Source of the DNA: Propionibacterium sp. | Lineage (GTDB): Bacteria > Actinomycetota > Actinomycetes > Propionibacteriales > Propionibacteriaceae | Length of the DNA: 33,780 bases | Direction: 5' to 3' | Assembly (NCBI GenBank): GCA_012838755.1 | Contig: DUOQ01000162.1 | Location: forward strand, 1-33,780 | Shown here: in pieces, positions 1-12,679 of the stretch | How positions within the stretch are numbered: position 1 is the first letter of the stretch | Layout of the letters: every line of letters starts with the position of its first letter | Notes under the pieces: model-generated | What the model was told of the DNA's origin: nothing | Database searches by the model: none | Seen by the model: only the letters and a program-made list of their open reading frames with translations | Program-made: the position numbers and the translations under genes

Positions 1-594
1 AGCACGAGCGCGGACGCCCCGGGCCCCGGCCGCCCCGTGGACACCTCCGGCTTCCGGACCGCCGCGATGTGGATCGGCGTGCTGGTCGCCGCGTTCCTGG
101 TCTTCATGGTGTCGTGGGCGGTCGGGTCGACGATCTTCCGGGGGACGCCGGCGGTCTCGGCCGCCCCCAGCAGCGCGCCCGCCGCCGAGACCCAGCCCGC
201 CGAGACCCAGCCCGCCGAGCCCGACCCCGCTCCGGAACCGGCGCCGACGTCGGAGCCCGCGACCCGCCCCGCGCCATCGCTGCCCTCGATCACGCTGCCC
301 ACCATCCCGTCGGCCGGGGACGCCGCGTTGCGAGCCGGGATCGCCGGGGTCGATGCCGCCCTGAACGCCCTGCCCACCGAAACCAAGGACGCCGCACGCA
401 CGTCGGCGGCCCTCCAGCAGGCTTGGGCGAGGGCCAAGGAGGACCTCCTGGCCAACAAGAGGCCCAACCAGGCGTTGGACAAGTTCCGCGACGAGATCGA
501 CAAGCAGCGCGACAAGGGGACGCTCAACCTCCTCGAGGCCGAGGGCATCAAGCTGGCCCTGCGGGCGGTCCAGGCCACCCTGCCGCGTGAGTGA
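1..594 (+). CDS. Membrane-anchored protein with Pro-rich linker, 5'-partial
   Basis: I do not recognise this protein. The frame is open to the first base of the window, so the true start probably lies upstream; the GTG at 37 has no ribosome binding site. After about 20 polar residues there is one transmembrane segment (WIGVLVAAFLVFMVSWAVG), then a Pro/Glu/Ala-rich linker (PAEPDPAPEPAPTSEPA) of about 45 residues, then a charged C-terminal domain of about 95 residues with predicted helices (ETKDAARTSAALQQAWARAKEDLL). The topology suggests a short cytoplasmic N-terminus and an exported C-terminal domain. The last codons overlap the -35 region of the next gene's promoter. No enzyme motif is visible. 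Confidence 0.7.
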   Translation, partial: STSADAPGPGRPVDTSGFRTAAMWIGVLVAAFLVFMVSWAVGSTIFRGTPAVSAAPSSAPAAETQPAETQPAEPDPAPEPAPTSEPATRPAPSLPSITLPTIPSAGDAALRAGIAGVDAALNALPTETKDAARTSAALQQAWARAKEDLLANKRPNQALDKFRDEIDKQRDKGTLNLLEAEGIKLALRAVQATLPRE

Positions 595-620
595 CGACAC
601 CGTGGGGTGGCCGTTAGGTT
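591..620 (+). promoter_or_regulatory. Probable leaderless promoter of the M3 peptidase gene
   Basis: A -35-like GTGACG (591-596), an 18-bp spacer and a TAGGTT -10 (615-620) are followed after 7 bases by the ATG at 628. Transcription would start at or next to the A of the ATG, giving a leaderless mRNA. This is the main reason for choosing ATG 628 over the GTG at 607 in the ORF track. Confidence 0.5.
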
Positions 621-627
621 GGGGGCC

Positions 628-2613
628 ATGACCACCAACCCGTTGCTCGAACGCTCGCACCTTCCCTACCAGCTGCCCGACTTCGCGGCGCTGACGCCGG
701 AGCACTTCCGTGAGGCCTACGAGGCCGGTGCCGCCCAGCAACTCGAGGCGCTCGACACCCTGGCCACCACCACCGATCCCGCCACCGTCGAGAACGTCCT
801 CCACGTGTGGGACACCTCCGGTGACCTCCTCTCCCGCACGGCCATGGTGTTCGGCTCGGTGAAGGCGGCCGACACCACGCCCGAGCTCGACGACCTCCTC
901 GAGGAGGTCGCGCCGAAACTCGCCCAGCACAACGACGCCATCTGGCTCGACCGGCGCCTGTTCGACCGCTTCACCGAGCTCGCCACCCGCGCTCAGGCCG
1001 GCGAGGTCGTCCTCGACGCCGAGGACGCCTGGCTGCTCGAGGACACGATCCGTCGCTTCACCCGCGCCGGCGTCGCCCTCGACGAGGAGGGGCAGACGCG
1101 GCTGCGGGAGCTGAACACCCGCCTGGCCGAGCTGCAGGCCGCCTTCTCCCGGGTGAACCGCGAGGCCCGCGTCGCGGGCAAGGTGGTCGTCACCGACCGT
1201 GCCGAGCTCGACGGGCTGACCGACGAGGAGGTCGACGCGCTGGCCACCGGCGACGGTGAATGGACGATCGAATTGGTCAACACCACCCAGCAGCCGATCA
1301 TGACCCGGCTGCACGACCGCGGGCTGCGCCGCCGGGTGTACGAGGCGTCCATCGCGCGCGGCCTGGGCGGCGAGCACGACACCCGCCAGATGGTCGTCGA
1401 CACCGCGCGCGCCCGCGCCGAGCGGGCGTCCCTGCTCGGGTACGAGCACCACGCCGCCCTGTCCGCCGAGTCGGGGTGCGCCAAGAGCACGGACGCCGTG
1501 GACGCCCTGATGGGGCCGCTCGGCCGGGCGTCCCTCAAGCAGGCGGAGGCGGACGCCGTCACCTTCGCCGAGCGGTTCGCGCAGCTCGGCCAGGGCGACG
1601 ACTTCGCCGCCTGGGACTGGGCCTACGTCGCCGAGATCGTCCGGGGGGAGACGTTCGCGTTCTCCGACGCCGACGTCGAGCCGCACCTGGACGTCGCGAA
1701 GGTGCTCGAGGCGACCTACGCGGCCGCCCACGACCTGTACGGCATCACGTTCACCGAGCGTCCCGACCTCGTCGGGCACACGTCCGAGGCGGACGTCTAC
1801 GAGCTGCACAACGCCGACGGTTCGCCGCTCGGGCTGTTCCTGATGGACTTCTGGGCCCGCCCCACCAAGGACGGCGGCGCCTGGATGACCTCGATCGTCC
1901 GGCAGAACCACCTCACCAGGCAGCTCCCGGTCGTCACGAACAACTGCAACTACACCAAGGGCAGCTCGGCGATCAGCTGGGACGGCGTCATCACGATGTT
2001 CCACGAGTTCGGGCACGCACTCCACGCGCTGTTCGCCGACTCGAAGTACCCCTCGAAGTCGGGCACGGCCACGCCACGTGACTTCGTCGAGTTCCCCAGT
2101 CAGGTCAACGAGCACTGGGCCTGGCAGCCCGACCGCGTGCTGCCCGCCGACCTGCTCGACAAGCTGCAGGCCGCGCGCTCCTTCAACCAAGGCTTCGAGA
2201 CGCTCGAGGTCATGGCGGCGACGCTGCTCGACCAGGCGTGGCACCAGACCCCGCTGGACGCCCTGCCCCGGTCGGCCGACGAGGTGGAGGACTTCGAGCG
2301 GCGTGCGTTGGAGTTCTGGGGGGTCGCCTCCGACCTCGTGCCGCCGCGGTACCGCTCCACATACTTCAGCCACATCTGGGGCGGCGGCTACGCGGCCGGC
2401 TACTACGGCTACACCTGGGCCCAGGTGATGGACGCCGACGCCGTGGCCTGGTTCGACGAGAACGGCGGCGGGACGCGCGAGAACGGCGACCACTTCCGTC
2501 GCACGCTGCTCGCCCCCGGCGGCTCGCTGGACGCCATGGAGACCTACCGCACCTTCCGCGGTCGCGACCCGCACGTCGAGCCGCTCTTGGAGCGGCTGGG
2601 CCTGGAGCTCTGA
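628..2613 (+). CDS. dcp: M3 family metallopeptidase (peptidyl-dipeptidase Dcp/oligopeptidase A type)
   Basis: This is a cytoplasmic zinc oligopeptidase that cleaves short peptides, completing protein turnover or using imported peptides. The zinc site is intact: HEFGH with His459, Glu460 and His463, and the third ligand Glu488 in FVEFPSQ, 25 residues after His463, as expected for family M3. The C-terminal region has the conserved Gly/Tyr-rich loop (GGGYAAGYYGYTWAQ) that closes over the substrate. At 661 residues it has the usual Dcp length (about 680). The ORF track starts at GTG 607, but ATG 628 begins the normal N-terminus (MTTNPLLERSHLPYQLPDF) and directly follows a leaderless promoter. Whether it is strictly a dipeptidyl carboxypeptidase or an oligopeptidase A cannot be told from motifs alone. 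The gene stands alone, with a large palindrome directly downstream. Confidence 0.93.
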   Translation: MTTNPLLERSHLPYQLPDFAALTPEHFREAYEAGAAQQLEALDTLATTTDPATVENVLHVWDTSGDLLSRTAMVFGSVKAADTTPELDDLLEEVAPKLAQHNDAIWLDRRLFDRFTELATRAQAGEVVLDAEDAWLLEDTIRRFTRAGVALDEEGQTRLRELNTRLAELQAAFSRVNREARVAGKVVVTDRAELDGLTDEEVDALATGDGEWTIELVNTTQQPIMTRLHDRGLRRRVYEASIARGLGGEHDTRQMVVDTARARAERASLLGYEHHAALSAESGCAKSTDAVDALMGPLGRASLKQAEADAVTFAERFAQLGQGDDFAAWDWAYVAEIVRGETFAFSDADVEPHLDVAKVLEATYAAAHDLYGITFTERPDLVGHTSEADVYELHNADGSPLGLFLMDFWARPTKDGGAWMTSIVRQNHLTRQLPVVTNNCNYTKGSSAISWDGVITMFHEFGHALHALFADSKYPSKSGTATPRDFVEFPSQVNEHWAWQPDRVLPADLLDKLQAARSFNQGFETLEVMAATLLDQAWHQTPLDALPRSADEVEDFERRALEFWGVASDLVPPRYRSTYFSHIWGGGYAAGYYGYTWAQVMDADAVAWFDENGGGTRENGDHFRRTLLAPGGSLDAMETYRTFRGRDPHVEPLLERLGLEL

Positions 2614-2626
2614 TCACCGCCCCCCA

Positions 2627-2682
2627 ACATTTCCGGGTGGCAGAACCCCAAGGATCCTTGGGGTTCTGCCACCCGGAAATGT
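2627..2682. repeat. 56-bp perfect palindrome (28-bp arms, no loop)
   Basis: The arm begins ACATTTCCGGGTGGCAGAAC and runs to a central AGGATCCT; the two 28-nt arms are exact reverse complements with no spacer. It starts 14 bases after the peptidase stop, between two convergent genes, so it could act as a bidirectional terminator. However, perfect identity and this length are unusual for a plain terminator and there is no U-tract. It may instead be a small mobile or repeated element. Its right end flows into the adjacent 20-bp tandem repeat. Confidence 0.85.
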
Positions 2683-2713
2683 GTTCAGGTCAGCGGAAAT
2701 GTCTTCAGGTCAG
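2674..2713. repeat. 20-bp tandem direct repeat, two copies, overlapping a stop codon
   Basis: Unit 1 (2674-2693, CGGAAATGTGTTCAGGTCAG) and unit 2 (2694-2713) differ at one base (G to C at position 10 of the unit). Unit 1 overlaps the right arm of the palindrome. Unit 2 contains the stop codon of the minus-strand gene that ends at 2710. Together they look like one composite element that was inserted at the 3' end of that gene. Confidence 0.8.
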
Positions 2714-3651
2714 CCGAGGCCGGTCTCCATCGTCGCCGGGAAGGGACGGACGGGCATGCGCTCGCTGAGCTCCAAGGGGGTCAGCGTGTTGCCGTCCTCG
2801 TCGGTCGTGGCACCGGCGACGAGCACCAGGATCGTCCACGCGGTGAGCGACCACTCGGTGCCGTCGTCGGTGGTGTGCGTCGTGTTCTGGCCGGCCAGGT
2901 GCTCCATGGCCTCACGGGCGTGGAGGGCGTTGAAGGCCCAGCTCAGCGCGTTGAGGTCCATGCCCGGCCGGGGGACCAGCGCGTAGGCGTGCATCGCGCC
3001 CTGATACAGCGGCACATAGCGCTCCATCACGTGGGTGCGGTACTGGCCCATCGCGTTGCGCACCGGCGGGTAGTCGGGCCACAGGGCCTGCAACGCCTCG
3101 GCCACCCGGACGACCTTGCGGCTGTCGGCGTAGGTGTATGCCTCGTACGCGAACGCGCGGATGAACTCGCCGAGCGTGCCGTGCGACCGCGCTGCGACCG
3201 TGCGGGTGACCGCGACGAACTTCGGGTCGAAGCGGGCGGGACGCATCACGTAGTTGATGACGTCGTTGTACCAGTCGGTCGCCAGCGGCCAGCGGCGCAG
3301 CATCTGGTGCTGGCTCATCTCGAGCACCGACTCGACGAACGGCTGGTGGCCCAGCGAGCTCGACAGGATGCGCGGCACCGAGTCGCGACCCTCGCGGGTC
3401 GGCGGTGCGTCGTCGATGAGGCGGTCGGCCAAGTGGTTGGCCGCACGCGCAAGCATGTACTGGGTCACCGGGTTGAGCGGGCCGTTGGCGCCGTTCCTGG
3501 ACGAGATCGACGTGAGCACACCACCGAGGTCCTCGATCGTGATGTGCCCGCGCAGGCGCAGGGGACCACCACCACGGTCCTGGACCCAGACAGCGGCCTC
3601 CTCGCCGGGGGTTCCCTCGATCAGCCGTTCCACAGGGCCATCGTGCCGCAT
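2710..3651 (-). CDS. Conserved-looking hypothetical protein, 313 aa
   Basis: I do not recognise the family. Codon use is typical of the window and the protein reads as a soluble, helical, aromatic-rich sequence (MLRRWPLATDWYNDVINYVMRP, EFIRAFAYEAYTYADSRK, MERYVPLYQGAMHAYALVPRPG). There is no signal peptide, TM segment or clear catalytic motif. Start choice: the ORF track starts at 3729, but the ATG at 3651 is preceded by GAGGG with a 5-base spacer, while the in-frame ATG at 3681 (MGQDRTPRAK) has only a distant G-run; 3651 is preferred, 3681 is possible. The stop codon lies inside a 20-bp repeat next to a large palindrome, so the C-terminus (ATMETGLG) may have been set by insertion of that element. 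The upstream neighbour on the same strand, serine dehydratase, is about 200 bp away. Confidence 0.7.
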   Translation of the reverse strand: MRHDGPVERLIEGTPGEEAAVWVQDRGGGPLRLRGHITIEDLGGVLTSISSRNGANGPLNPVTQYMLARAANHLADRLIDDAPPTREGRDSVPRILSSSLGHQPFVESVLEMSQHQMLRRWPLATDWYNDVINYVMRPARFDPKFVAVTRTVAARSHGTLGEFIRAFAYEAYTYADSRKVVRVAEALQALWPDYPPVRNAMGQYRTHVMERYVPLYQGAMHAYALVPRPGMDLNALSWAFNALHAREAMEHLAGQNTTHTTDDGTEWSLTAWTILVLVAGATTDEDGNTLTPLELSERMPVRPFPATMETGLG

Positions 3652-3850
3652 TTTCGCCCTCGGTGTGCGGTCCTGTCCCATGATGAAGGTCGCGGGACCC
3701 CCCTTTCCCCACGGCGCGACGGCAGGCAAGTCCCTCCTGGGGGGACGTGCCCGGAGGCTCCCGGCGCCCCACTCTGGAGGGTGGGCGAGGCCCGCTGGAC
3801 CCCCGGGGGATGGACACTGGGCCTCCCCCTGTGTCCGCCCCTGCCTCGAC

Positions 3851-5224
3851 TCAGCACTCGATGACGTTGACGGCCAGGCCGCCCAACGCCGTCTCCTTGT
3901 ACTTCGACTTCATGTCGGCGCCCGTCTCGCGCATCGTCTTGATGACGCTGTCGAGGCTGACGACGTGCGAACCATCGCCCCGCATCGCCGTGCGGGCGGC
4001 GGCGACCGCCTTGACCGACGCGATGGCATTGCGCTCGATGCACGGCACCTGGACGAGGCCCCCGACCGGGTCGCAGGTGAGGCCCAGGTTGTGCTCCATG
4101 CCGATCTCGGCGGCGTTCTCGACCTGCTCCGGCGTCCCGCCCAGCACCGCGGCCAGACCGGCGGCCGCCATCGAGCAGGCCGACCCGACCTCGCCCTGGC
4201 AGCCCACCTCGGCCCCCGAGATGGACGCGGTGTTCTTGAAGATCATCCCGATCGCCCCGGCGGTCAGCAGGAACCGGACCACCCCGGCGTCGTTCGCGCC
4301 CGGGATGAAGCTCCAGTAATAGTGCAGCACCGCCGGGATGATGCCGGCCGCCCCGTTCGTCGGCGCCGTCACCACGCGCCCACCGGCGGCGTTCTCCTCG
4401 TTCACGGCCAGTGCGTAGAAGGTGATCCAGTCCATGCCGCGCAGCGGGTCGTCGGACGCCCCCTCCGACACGAGCTTCGTGTGCAGGGCGGGCGCCCGGC
4501 GCAGGACGCGCAGGCCGCCGGGGAGGCGTCCCTCGGTCTCGGAGCCGTTGGCGATGCACACCTGCATCACCGACCAGATCGTCAGCAGCCCCTCTGCGAC
4601 CTCGTCCTTCGTGCGGCCCAGTGCGAGTTCGTTCTCCAGCGCCACGCTCGCGATCGAGAGCCCGGTGTGCTCGCAGATCTCCATGAGGTCCTCGGCGGTG
4701 TGGAACGGGTACGGCACCTCCGTTCCGTCCTCGGGCACCACGGGGTCGGACGCGTCGGCGTCCCCACGCACGACGAACCCGCCGCCCACCGAGTAGTAGG
4801 TGGCCTCGTGGACGACCTCGCCCGCCTCGTCCCAGGCGGTGAGCGTCATGCCGTTGGGGTGGACCGGGAGTTCGACCGACCCGTCGAGGACCAGGTCGGC
4901 GGCGGGGTCGAACTCGATCTCGCGGCGTCCGGCCAGGGGCAGGCGGTGGGAGTCCCACACGACCTTGACCGTGGCGGCGACGGCGCGCGGGTCCACGTTC
5001 TCGGGGCGTTCGCCGAGCAGCCCGAGGACGATCGCGTTGTCGGTGCCGTGTCCCCGCCCGGTCGCGCCCAGCGACCCGTAGAGGTCGCACTTCACCCGGG
5101 CGACGTCGTTCAGCCGGTCGCCCAGCTCGTCGAGGAACATCGCCGTCGCGCGCATCGGACCCACCGTGTGGGACGACGAGGGCCCGATACCGATGGAGAA
5201 CAGGTCGAAGACACTCAGTGCCAT
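3851..5224 (-). CDS. sdaA: L-serine ammonia-lyase, single-chain iron-sulphur type
   Basis: It deaminates L-serine to pyruvate and ammonia in the cytoplasm using a [4Fe-4S] cluster rather than PLP. The protein is 457 aa, the normal size for the fused (alpha plus beta) enzyme. The N-terminal beta domain opens with the family signature [17 protein letters not shown]. The alpha domain has the cluster-binding cysteines Cys342, Cys384 and Cys395 ([24 protein letters not shown]) and the [15 protein letters not shown] substrate-site stretch. The protein ends in Cys457, as in type 2 enzymes such as that of Legionella, where the terminal cysteine occupies the active site. The start at 5224 has no Shine-Dalgarno sequence but follows a TAGGGT -10 by 6 bases. 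It stands as a single gene. Confidence 0.96.
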   Translation of the reverse strand: MALSVFDLFSIGIGPSSSHTVGPMRATAMFLDELGDRLNDVARVKCDLYGSLGATGRGHGTDNAIVLGLLGERPENVDPRAVAATVKVVWDSHRLPLAGRREIEFDPAADLVLDGSVELPVHPNGMTLTAWDEAGEVVHEATYYSVGGGFVVRGDADASDPVVPEDGTEVPYPFHTAEDLMEICEHTGLSIASVALENELALGRTKDEVAEGLLTIWSVMQVCIANGSETEGRLPGGLRVLRRAPALHTKLVSEGASDDPLRGMDWITFYALAVNEENAAGGRVVTAPTNGAAGIIPAVLHYYWSFIPGANDAGVVRFLLTAGAIGMIFKNTASISGAEVGCQGEVGSACSMAAAGLAAVLGGTPEQVENAAEIGMEHNLGLTCDPVGGLVQVPCIERNAIASVKAVAAARTAMRGDGSHVVSLDSVIKTMRETGADMKSKYKETALGGLAVNVIEC

Positions 5225-5230
5225 GCACGG

Positions 5231-5236
5231 ACCCTA
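5231..5236 (-). promoter_or_regulatory. -10 element of leaderless promoter for the serine dehydratase gene
   Basis: On the minus strand TAGGGT is followed by six bases (CCGTGC) and then the ATG at 5224. This is the typical actinobacterial TANNNT spacing for a leaderless transcript. No convincing -35 box was seen. Confidence 0.45.
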
Positions 5237-5260
5237 CTCGGCGGTCTCCTCCAGCGGCAG

Positions 5261-5281
5261 CCCCCCGGGGGGGAAACCCCC
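5261..5281. repeat. C/G-tract hairpin in the divergent sdaA intergenic space
   Basis: A CCCCCCGGGGGGG run is followed by AAA and CCCCC, so GGGGG-AAA-CCCCC can fold, or the C6/G6 can pair with itself. It lies upstream of sdaA on one side and of the 28-aa ORF on the other. Its function is unknown; it could be a weak terminator, a regulator site or just a homopolymer-rich spacer. Confidence 0.4.
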
Positions 5282-5355
5282 TAGTCCGCCGGGGGGAGGA
5301 CGAACCGGTCGACGAGCCGATGTGGAATGTCGGTGCCCCCGGGCAGGCTGGAGCC

Positions 5356-5442
5356 ATGATCTTCCTCGCACACACCGCAGTCCTGATCGTCGCCCTCGTC
5401 TTCATCGCCATGACGTTGGCCCCGCTGGTCGCCGACGCCTGA
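5356..5442 (+). CDS. Candidate 28-aa membrane microprotein
   Basis: The ORF begins at ATG 5356 (MIFLAHTAVLIVALVFIAMTLAPLVADA) and encodes almost nothing but one transmembrane helix with a short polar tail. A GGAG lies just upstream (2-base spacing, short). It sits in the sdaA/cDPGS intergenic space, about 100 bp before the cDPGS gene and on the same strand. The ORF track only shows it as the end of a longer frame from 5218, whose upstream part ([14 protein letters not shown]) is not protein-like. In a GC-rich genome a 28-codon hydrophobic run can occur by chance, so this is a candidate only. Known parallels are small single-helix modulators of membrane complexes, but no partner is evident. 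Confidence 0.4.
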   Translation: MIFLAHTAVLIVALVFIAMTLAPLVADA

Positions 5443-5543
5443 CCGGCCGTGCTCCGTGGGGGTCGCGGGAGGGCGTCCGGCTGGATAGCGTGGGTGGGCC
5501 GGCCGCAAGGCGGCGGCCGGGCCACGAGACCACGAGGTGCTTC

Positions 5544-6866
5544 ATGAGCGATGTGCGCAGGACCGTGATCCTGGGCGCGGCGGGCCGCGACTTCCACAAC
5601 TTCAACGTCCTCTACCGCGAGGACGACACACGGGAGGTGGTCGCGTTCACCGCCACCCAGATCCCCGACATCGCCGGACGTCGCTACCCGGCCGAGCTGG
5701 CCGGCTCGCGGTACCCCGACGGCATCCCGATCGTGGACGAGGCCGAGCTGGAGGACCTGATCGCGCGCGAGCGCATCGACGAGTGCGTGTTCTCCTACTC
5801 CGACCTGGCGCACGCCGACGTCATGCACCTGGCGTCCCGGTGCATCGCCGCCGGCGCGGACTTCGTGCTGCCCGGCGGGGCGCCGAGCATGATCCGCTCG
5901 ACCAAGCCCGTGATCAGCGTGTGCGCGGTGCGCACCGGCGTCGGCAAGTCGCAGACCTCGCGGTACCTGGTGAAGATCCTCAAGGAGCTCGGCAAGAAGG
6001 TCGTCTCGGTGCGTCACCCGATGCCGTACGGCGACCTCGCCAAGCAGGCCGTGCAGCGGTTCGCGTCCTACGCCGACCTCGACGAGCACGCGTGCACGAT
6101 CGAGGAGCGCGAGGAGTACGAGCCCCACATCGACGCCGGCTTCGTCATTTACGCGGGCGTCGACTACGAGGCGATCCTGCGCCGGGCCGAGGAGGAGGCC
6201 GACGTGATCATGTGGGACGGCGGCAACAACGACCTGCCGTTCTACGCCCCCGACCTGCACATCGTGCTGGCCGACCCGTTGCGCCCCGGCGACGAGGCCG
6301 GCTACCACCCGGGCGAGGCGAACGTCCGGATGGCCGACCTGGTCATCCTCAACAAGTGCGACGTGGCCGAGGAGGAGGCGATCGTCCGGGTCGAGGAGTC
6401 CGTGCGTGGATTGAACCCGGCCGCGACCGTGATCCGTTGTGACTCGCCGGTGACGGTCGAGGACCCCGACCTGGTGCGCGGCAAGCGCGTCGTCGTGATC
6501 GAGGACGGCCCCACCCTCACCCACGGCTCGATGTCGTTCGGCGCCGGCGTGGTCGGCGCGAAGGCGGCCGGCGTCGCCGAGATCGTCGACCCGGCACCGT
6601 CCGCCGTGGCCTCGCTGGCCGCGACCTACGAGAAGTACCCCAACGCGCGCGGCATCCTGCCGGCGATGGGGTACGGGGAGGCGCAGATCCGTGACCTCGA
6701 GGCCACGATCGACGCCGTCGACGCGGACGCCGTGGTCTCGGGCACCCCGATCGACCTCACCCGCGTGCTCGAGGTGAACAAGCCGATGACCCGCGCACGG
6801 TACGAGCTGCGCGAGCAGGTGCCCGGGGTGCTGGCCGAGGCGGTACGCAACGCGTTGGGTGGATGA
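5544..6866 (+). CDS. cpgS: Cyclic 2,3-diphosphoglycerate synthetase family protein
   Basis: The family is named for the methanogen enzyme that makes cyclic 2,3-diphosphoglycerate from 2,3-DPG and ATP; the bacterial members' real product is less certain. The 440-aa protein has an N-terminal Rossmann-like region (TVILGAAGRDFHNFNVLYRED), a P-loop-like turn in the middle (AVRTGVGKSQTSRYLVKIL), an acidic MWDGGNNDLPFY loop and a nucleotide-specificity-like NKCD motif (LVILNKCDVAEEE), all typical of this GTPase/ATPase-like family. The start at 5544 has GAGG eight bases upstream, and TAGCGT at 5486 is a possible -10. It ends 4 bp before the convergent lhr stop. The gene stands alone, so no pathway can be read from neighbours. 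Confidence 0.85.
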   Translation: MSDVRRTVILGAAGRDFHNFNVLYREDDTREVVAFTATQIPDIAGRRYPAELAGSRYPDGIPIVDEAELEDLIARERIDECVFSYSDLAHADVMHLASRCIAAGADFVLPGGAPSMIRSTKPVISVCAVRTGVGKSQTSRYLVKILKELGKKVVSVRHPMPYGDLAKQAVQRFASYADLDEHACTIEEREEYEPHIDAGFVIYAGVDYEAILRRAEEEADVIMWDGGNNDLPFYAPDLHIVLADPLRPGDEAGYHPGEANVRMADLVILNKCDVAEEEAIVRVEESVRGLNPAATVIRCDSPVTVEDPDLVRGKRVVVIEDGPTLTHGSMSFGAGVVGAKAAGVAEIVDPAPSAVASLAATYEKYPNARGILPAMGYGEAQIRDLEATIDAVDADAVVSGTPIDLTRVLEVNKPMTRARYELREQVPGVLAEAVRNALGG

Positions 6867-6870
6867 CCGT

Positions 6871-11457
<4,587 letters not shown>

Positions 11458-11488
11458 GGTGCGACCACTGTGCCACGGGGGACTGACG

Positions 11489-11568
11489 CTTTCCCGACCT
11501 TCGTGGGCTGTTCAACCTCAACTGAGGGCAGTCGGACTGGTTTTGCCACGCAACGAGGGTCGGGAAAG
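11489..11568. terminator. Inverted repeat between the aldo/keto reductase and lhr genes
   Basis: Arms of 16 bp (11489-11504 CTTTCCCGACCTTCGT and 11553-11568) match with one mismatch around a 48-base spacer; an inner CCTCA/TGAGG pair can form a small second stem. It begins 3 bases after the aldo/keto reductase stop, so a terminator role is reasonable, although there is no U-tract. Similar words (CAGTTGAGG, AAGGTCGGG) recur at 19143-19162. Confidence 0.5.
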
Positions 11569-11570
11569 GC

Positions 11571-12395
11571 TCAGAAGGGTGCGGTGTCGGGGTCGCTGCC
11601 GACGCGGTTGCCGGCGTCCAGGCCGTCGATGCGGGCCATGGTGTCGGCGTCCAGCTCGAAGTCGAACACCTCGAAGTTCTCCTCGATGCGCGACGGGGTG
11701 ACCGACTTCGGCAGCACGATCAGGCCGTGCTGCAGGTGCCAGCGGATGATGACCTGTGCCACCGACTTCCCGTAGGACGCCGCGATGTCAGCAAGCTCGC
11801 CGTTGCCGAGGTCGGCGCCCGACCCGAGCGGCGACCAGGACTCCACCGTGATCCCACGCGACGCGCACTCGGCCCGCAGCGGGACCTGCGCGAACGTCGG
11901 GTGGACCTCCACCTGGTTGATGACCGGCACCTCGCCGGAGATCGCGTCGAGGTGGTGGGCGTGGAAGTTGCTCACGCCGATGCTGGTGGTCAGGCCCTCG
12001 GCCTTGAACTCCTGCATCGCGTCCCAGGCCTCGATGTAGGCGTCACCGTGCTTGACCGTCGACGGCCAGTGGATCAGGTACAGGTCGAGACGGTCGAGGC
12101 CGAGCTTCTCGAGGCTGGTCTCGATGGCGCGGCGCGCCTGGGCCTTGCGGTGGACGTTGTTCCACAGCTTGGTCGTGACGTACAGCTCCTCGCGCGGGAC
12201 GCCGCCCTGGGCGATCGCGCGGCCCACGCCGGCCTCGTTGCCGTAGATGGCGGCGGTGTCGATGTGGCGGTAGCCCGTCTCGAGCGCGTGCAGCACTGCG
12301 GGGGTGACATCGGCGTCGGGAACCTGCCAGGTGCCAAAGGCCAACTGCGGGATCGCCGTGCCGTCAGCCAGCGTGATCGCCGGGACCTGCGTCAT
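11571..12395 (-). CDS. Aldo/keto reductase (AKR5-like, 2,5-diketo-gluconate reductase type)
   Basis: This is a cytoplasmic NADPH-dependent carbonyl reductase with a TIM barrel, 274 aa. The catalytic tetrad is visible: Asp and Tyr in HIDTAAIYGNE, Lys in YVTTKLWN, His in LYLIHWPS. The NADP-binding stretch near the C-terminus is VLPKSVTPSRIEENFEVFDFEL. Its closest named relatives are 2,5-diketo-D-gluconate reductases and YafB/YeaE-type methylglyoxal reductases; substrate cannot be fixed from sequence. The start at 12395 overlaps the stop of the upstream mini-protein by 4 bases (ATGA), indicating translational coupling in a three-gene operon, and an AGGAAGGA lies just upstream. The ORF track start at 12608 belongs to another frame's shadow. 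Confidence 0.93.
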   Translation of the reverse strand: MTQVPAITLADGTAIPQLAFGTWQVPDADVTPAVLHALETGYRHIDTAAIYGNEAGVGRAIAQGGVPREELYVTTKLWNNVHRKAQARRAIETSLEKLGLDRLDLYLIHWPSTVKHGDAYIEAWDAMQEFKAEGLTTSIGVSNFHAHHLDAISGEVPVINQVEVHPTFAQVPLRAECASRGITVESWSPLGSGADLGNGELADIAASYGKSVAQVIIRWHLQHGLIVLPKSVTPSRIEENFEVFDFELDADTMARIDGLDAGNRVGSDPDTAPF

Positions 12396-12679
12396 GTCTG
12401 TCCTTCCTCTCGTGTGGTGAACGAACCCATCATGCCGCGCAGCAGGCCGCCCCCATCGGCGTCCGACGCCGTGGGCCCGGCCATCCAGCCGGGGGCGAAC
12501 AGGGGACGGGAGCGGCCCGCGGTGTGGCCGGAGTCCTGTTGGGGATGGTGTTCGGCATACCCCGGCTCGCGCGGCGGGAGAGGAGGGGGCTCGGGCGGAG
12601 GCGTCCACCCGGGCAGCGGGTGCTGGCAGTGGGGACAGTGCGGCGCGGCGTTGTCAGCCGGGCGGGCGGGATCCGTCAC
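12392..12679 (-). CDS. Small Pro-rich protein with one CPHC zinc-knuckle-like motif
   Basis: The 95-aa product starts at GTG 12679 (MTDPARPADNAAPHCPHCQHPLPGWTPP). Cys15 and Cys18 form a single CxxC knuckle flanked by histidines; the rest is Pro/Gly-rich and probably disordered (PPPEPPPLPPREPGYAEHH), with a short conserved-looking end (FAPGWMAGPTASDADGGGLLRGMMGSF). The ORF is real rather than a shadow because its GTG overlaps the upstream stop (GTGA) and its own stop overlaps the next start (ATGA), both by exactly 4 bases. With one CxxC it would need His ligands or dimerisation to hold zinc. The ORF track shows it only as the tail of a long frame from 13684. Function unknown. Confidence 0.7.
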   Translation of the reverse strand: MTDPARPADNAAPHCPHCQHPLPGWTPPPEPPPLPPREPGYAEHHPQQDSGHTAGRSRPLFAPGWMAGPTASDADGGGLLRGMMGSFTTREEGQT

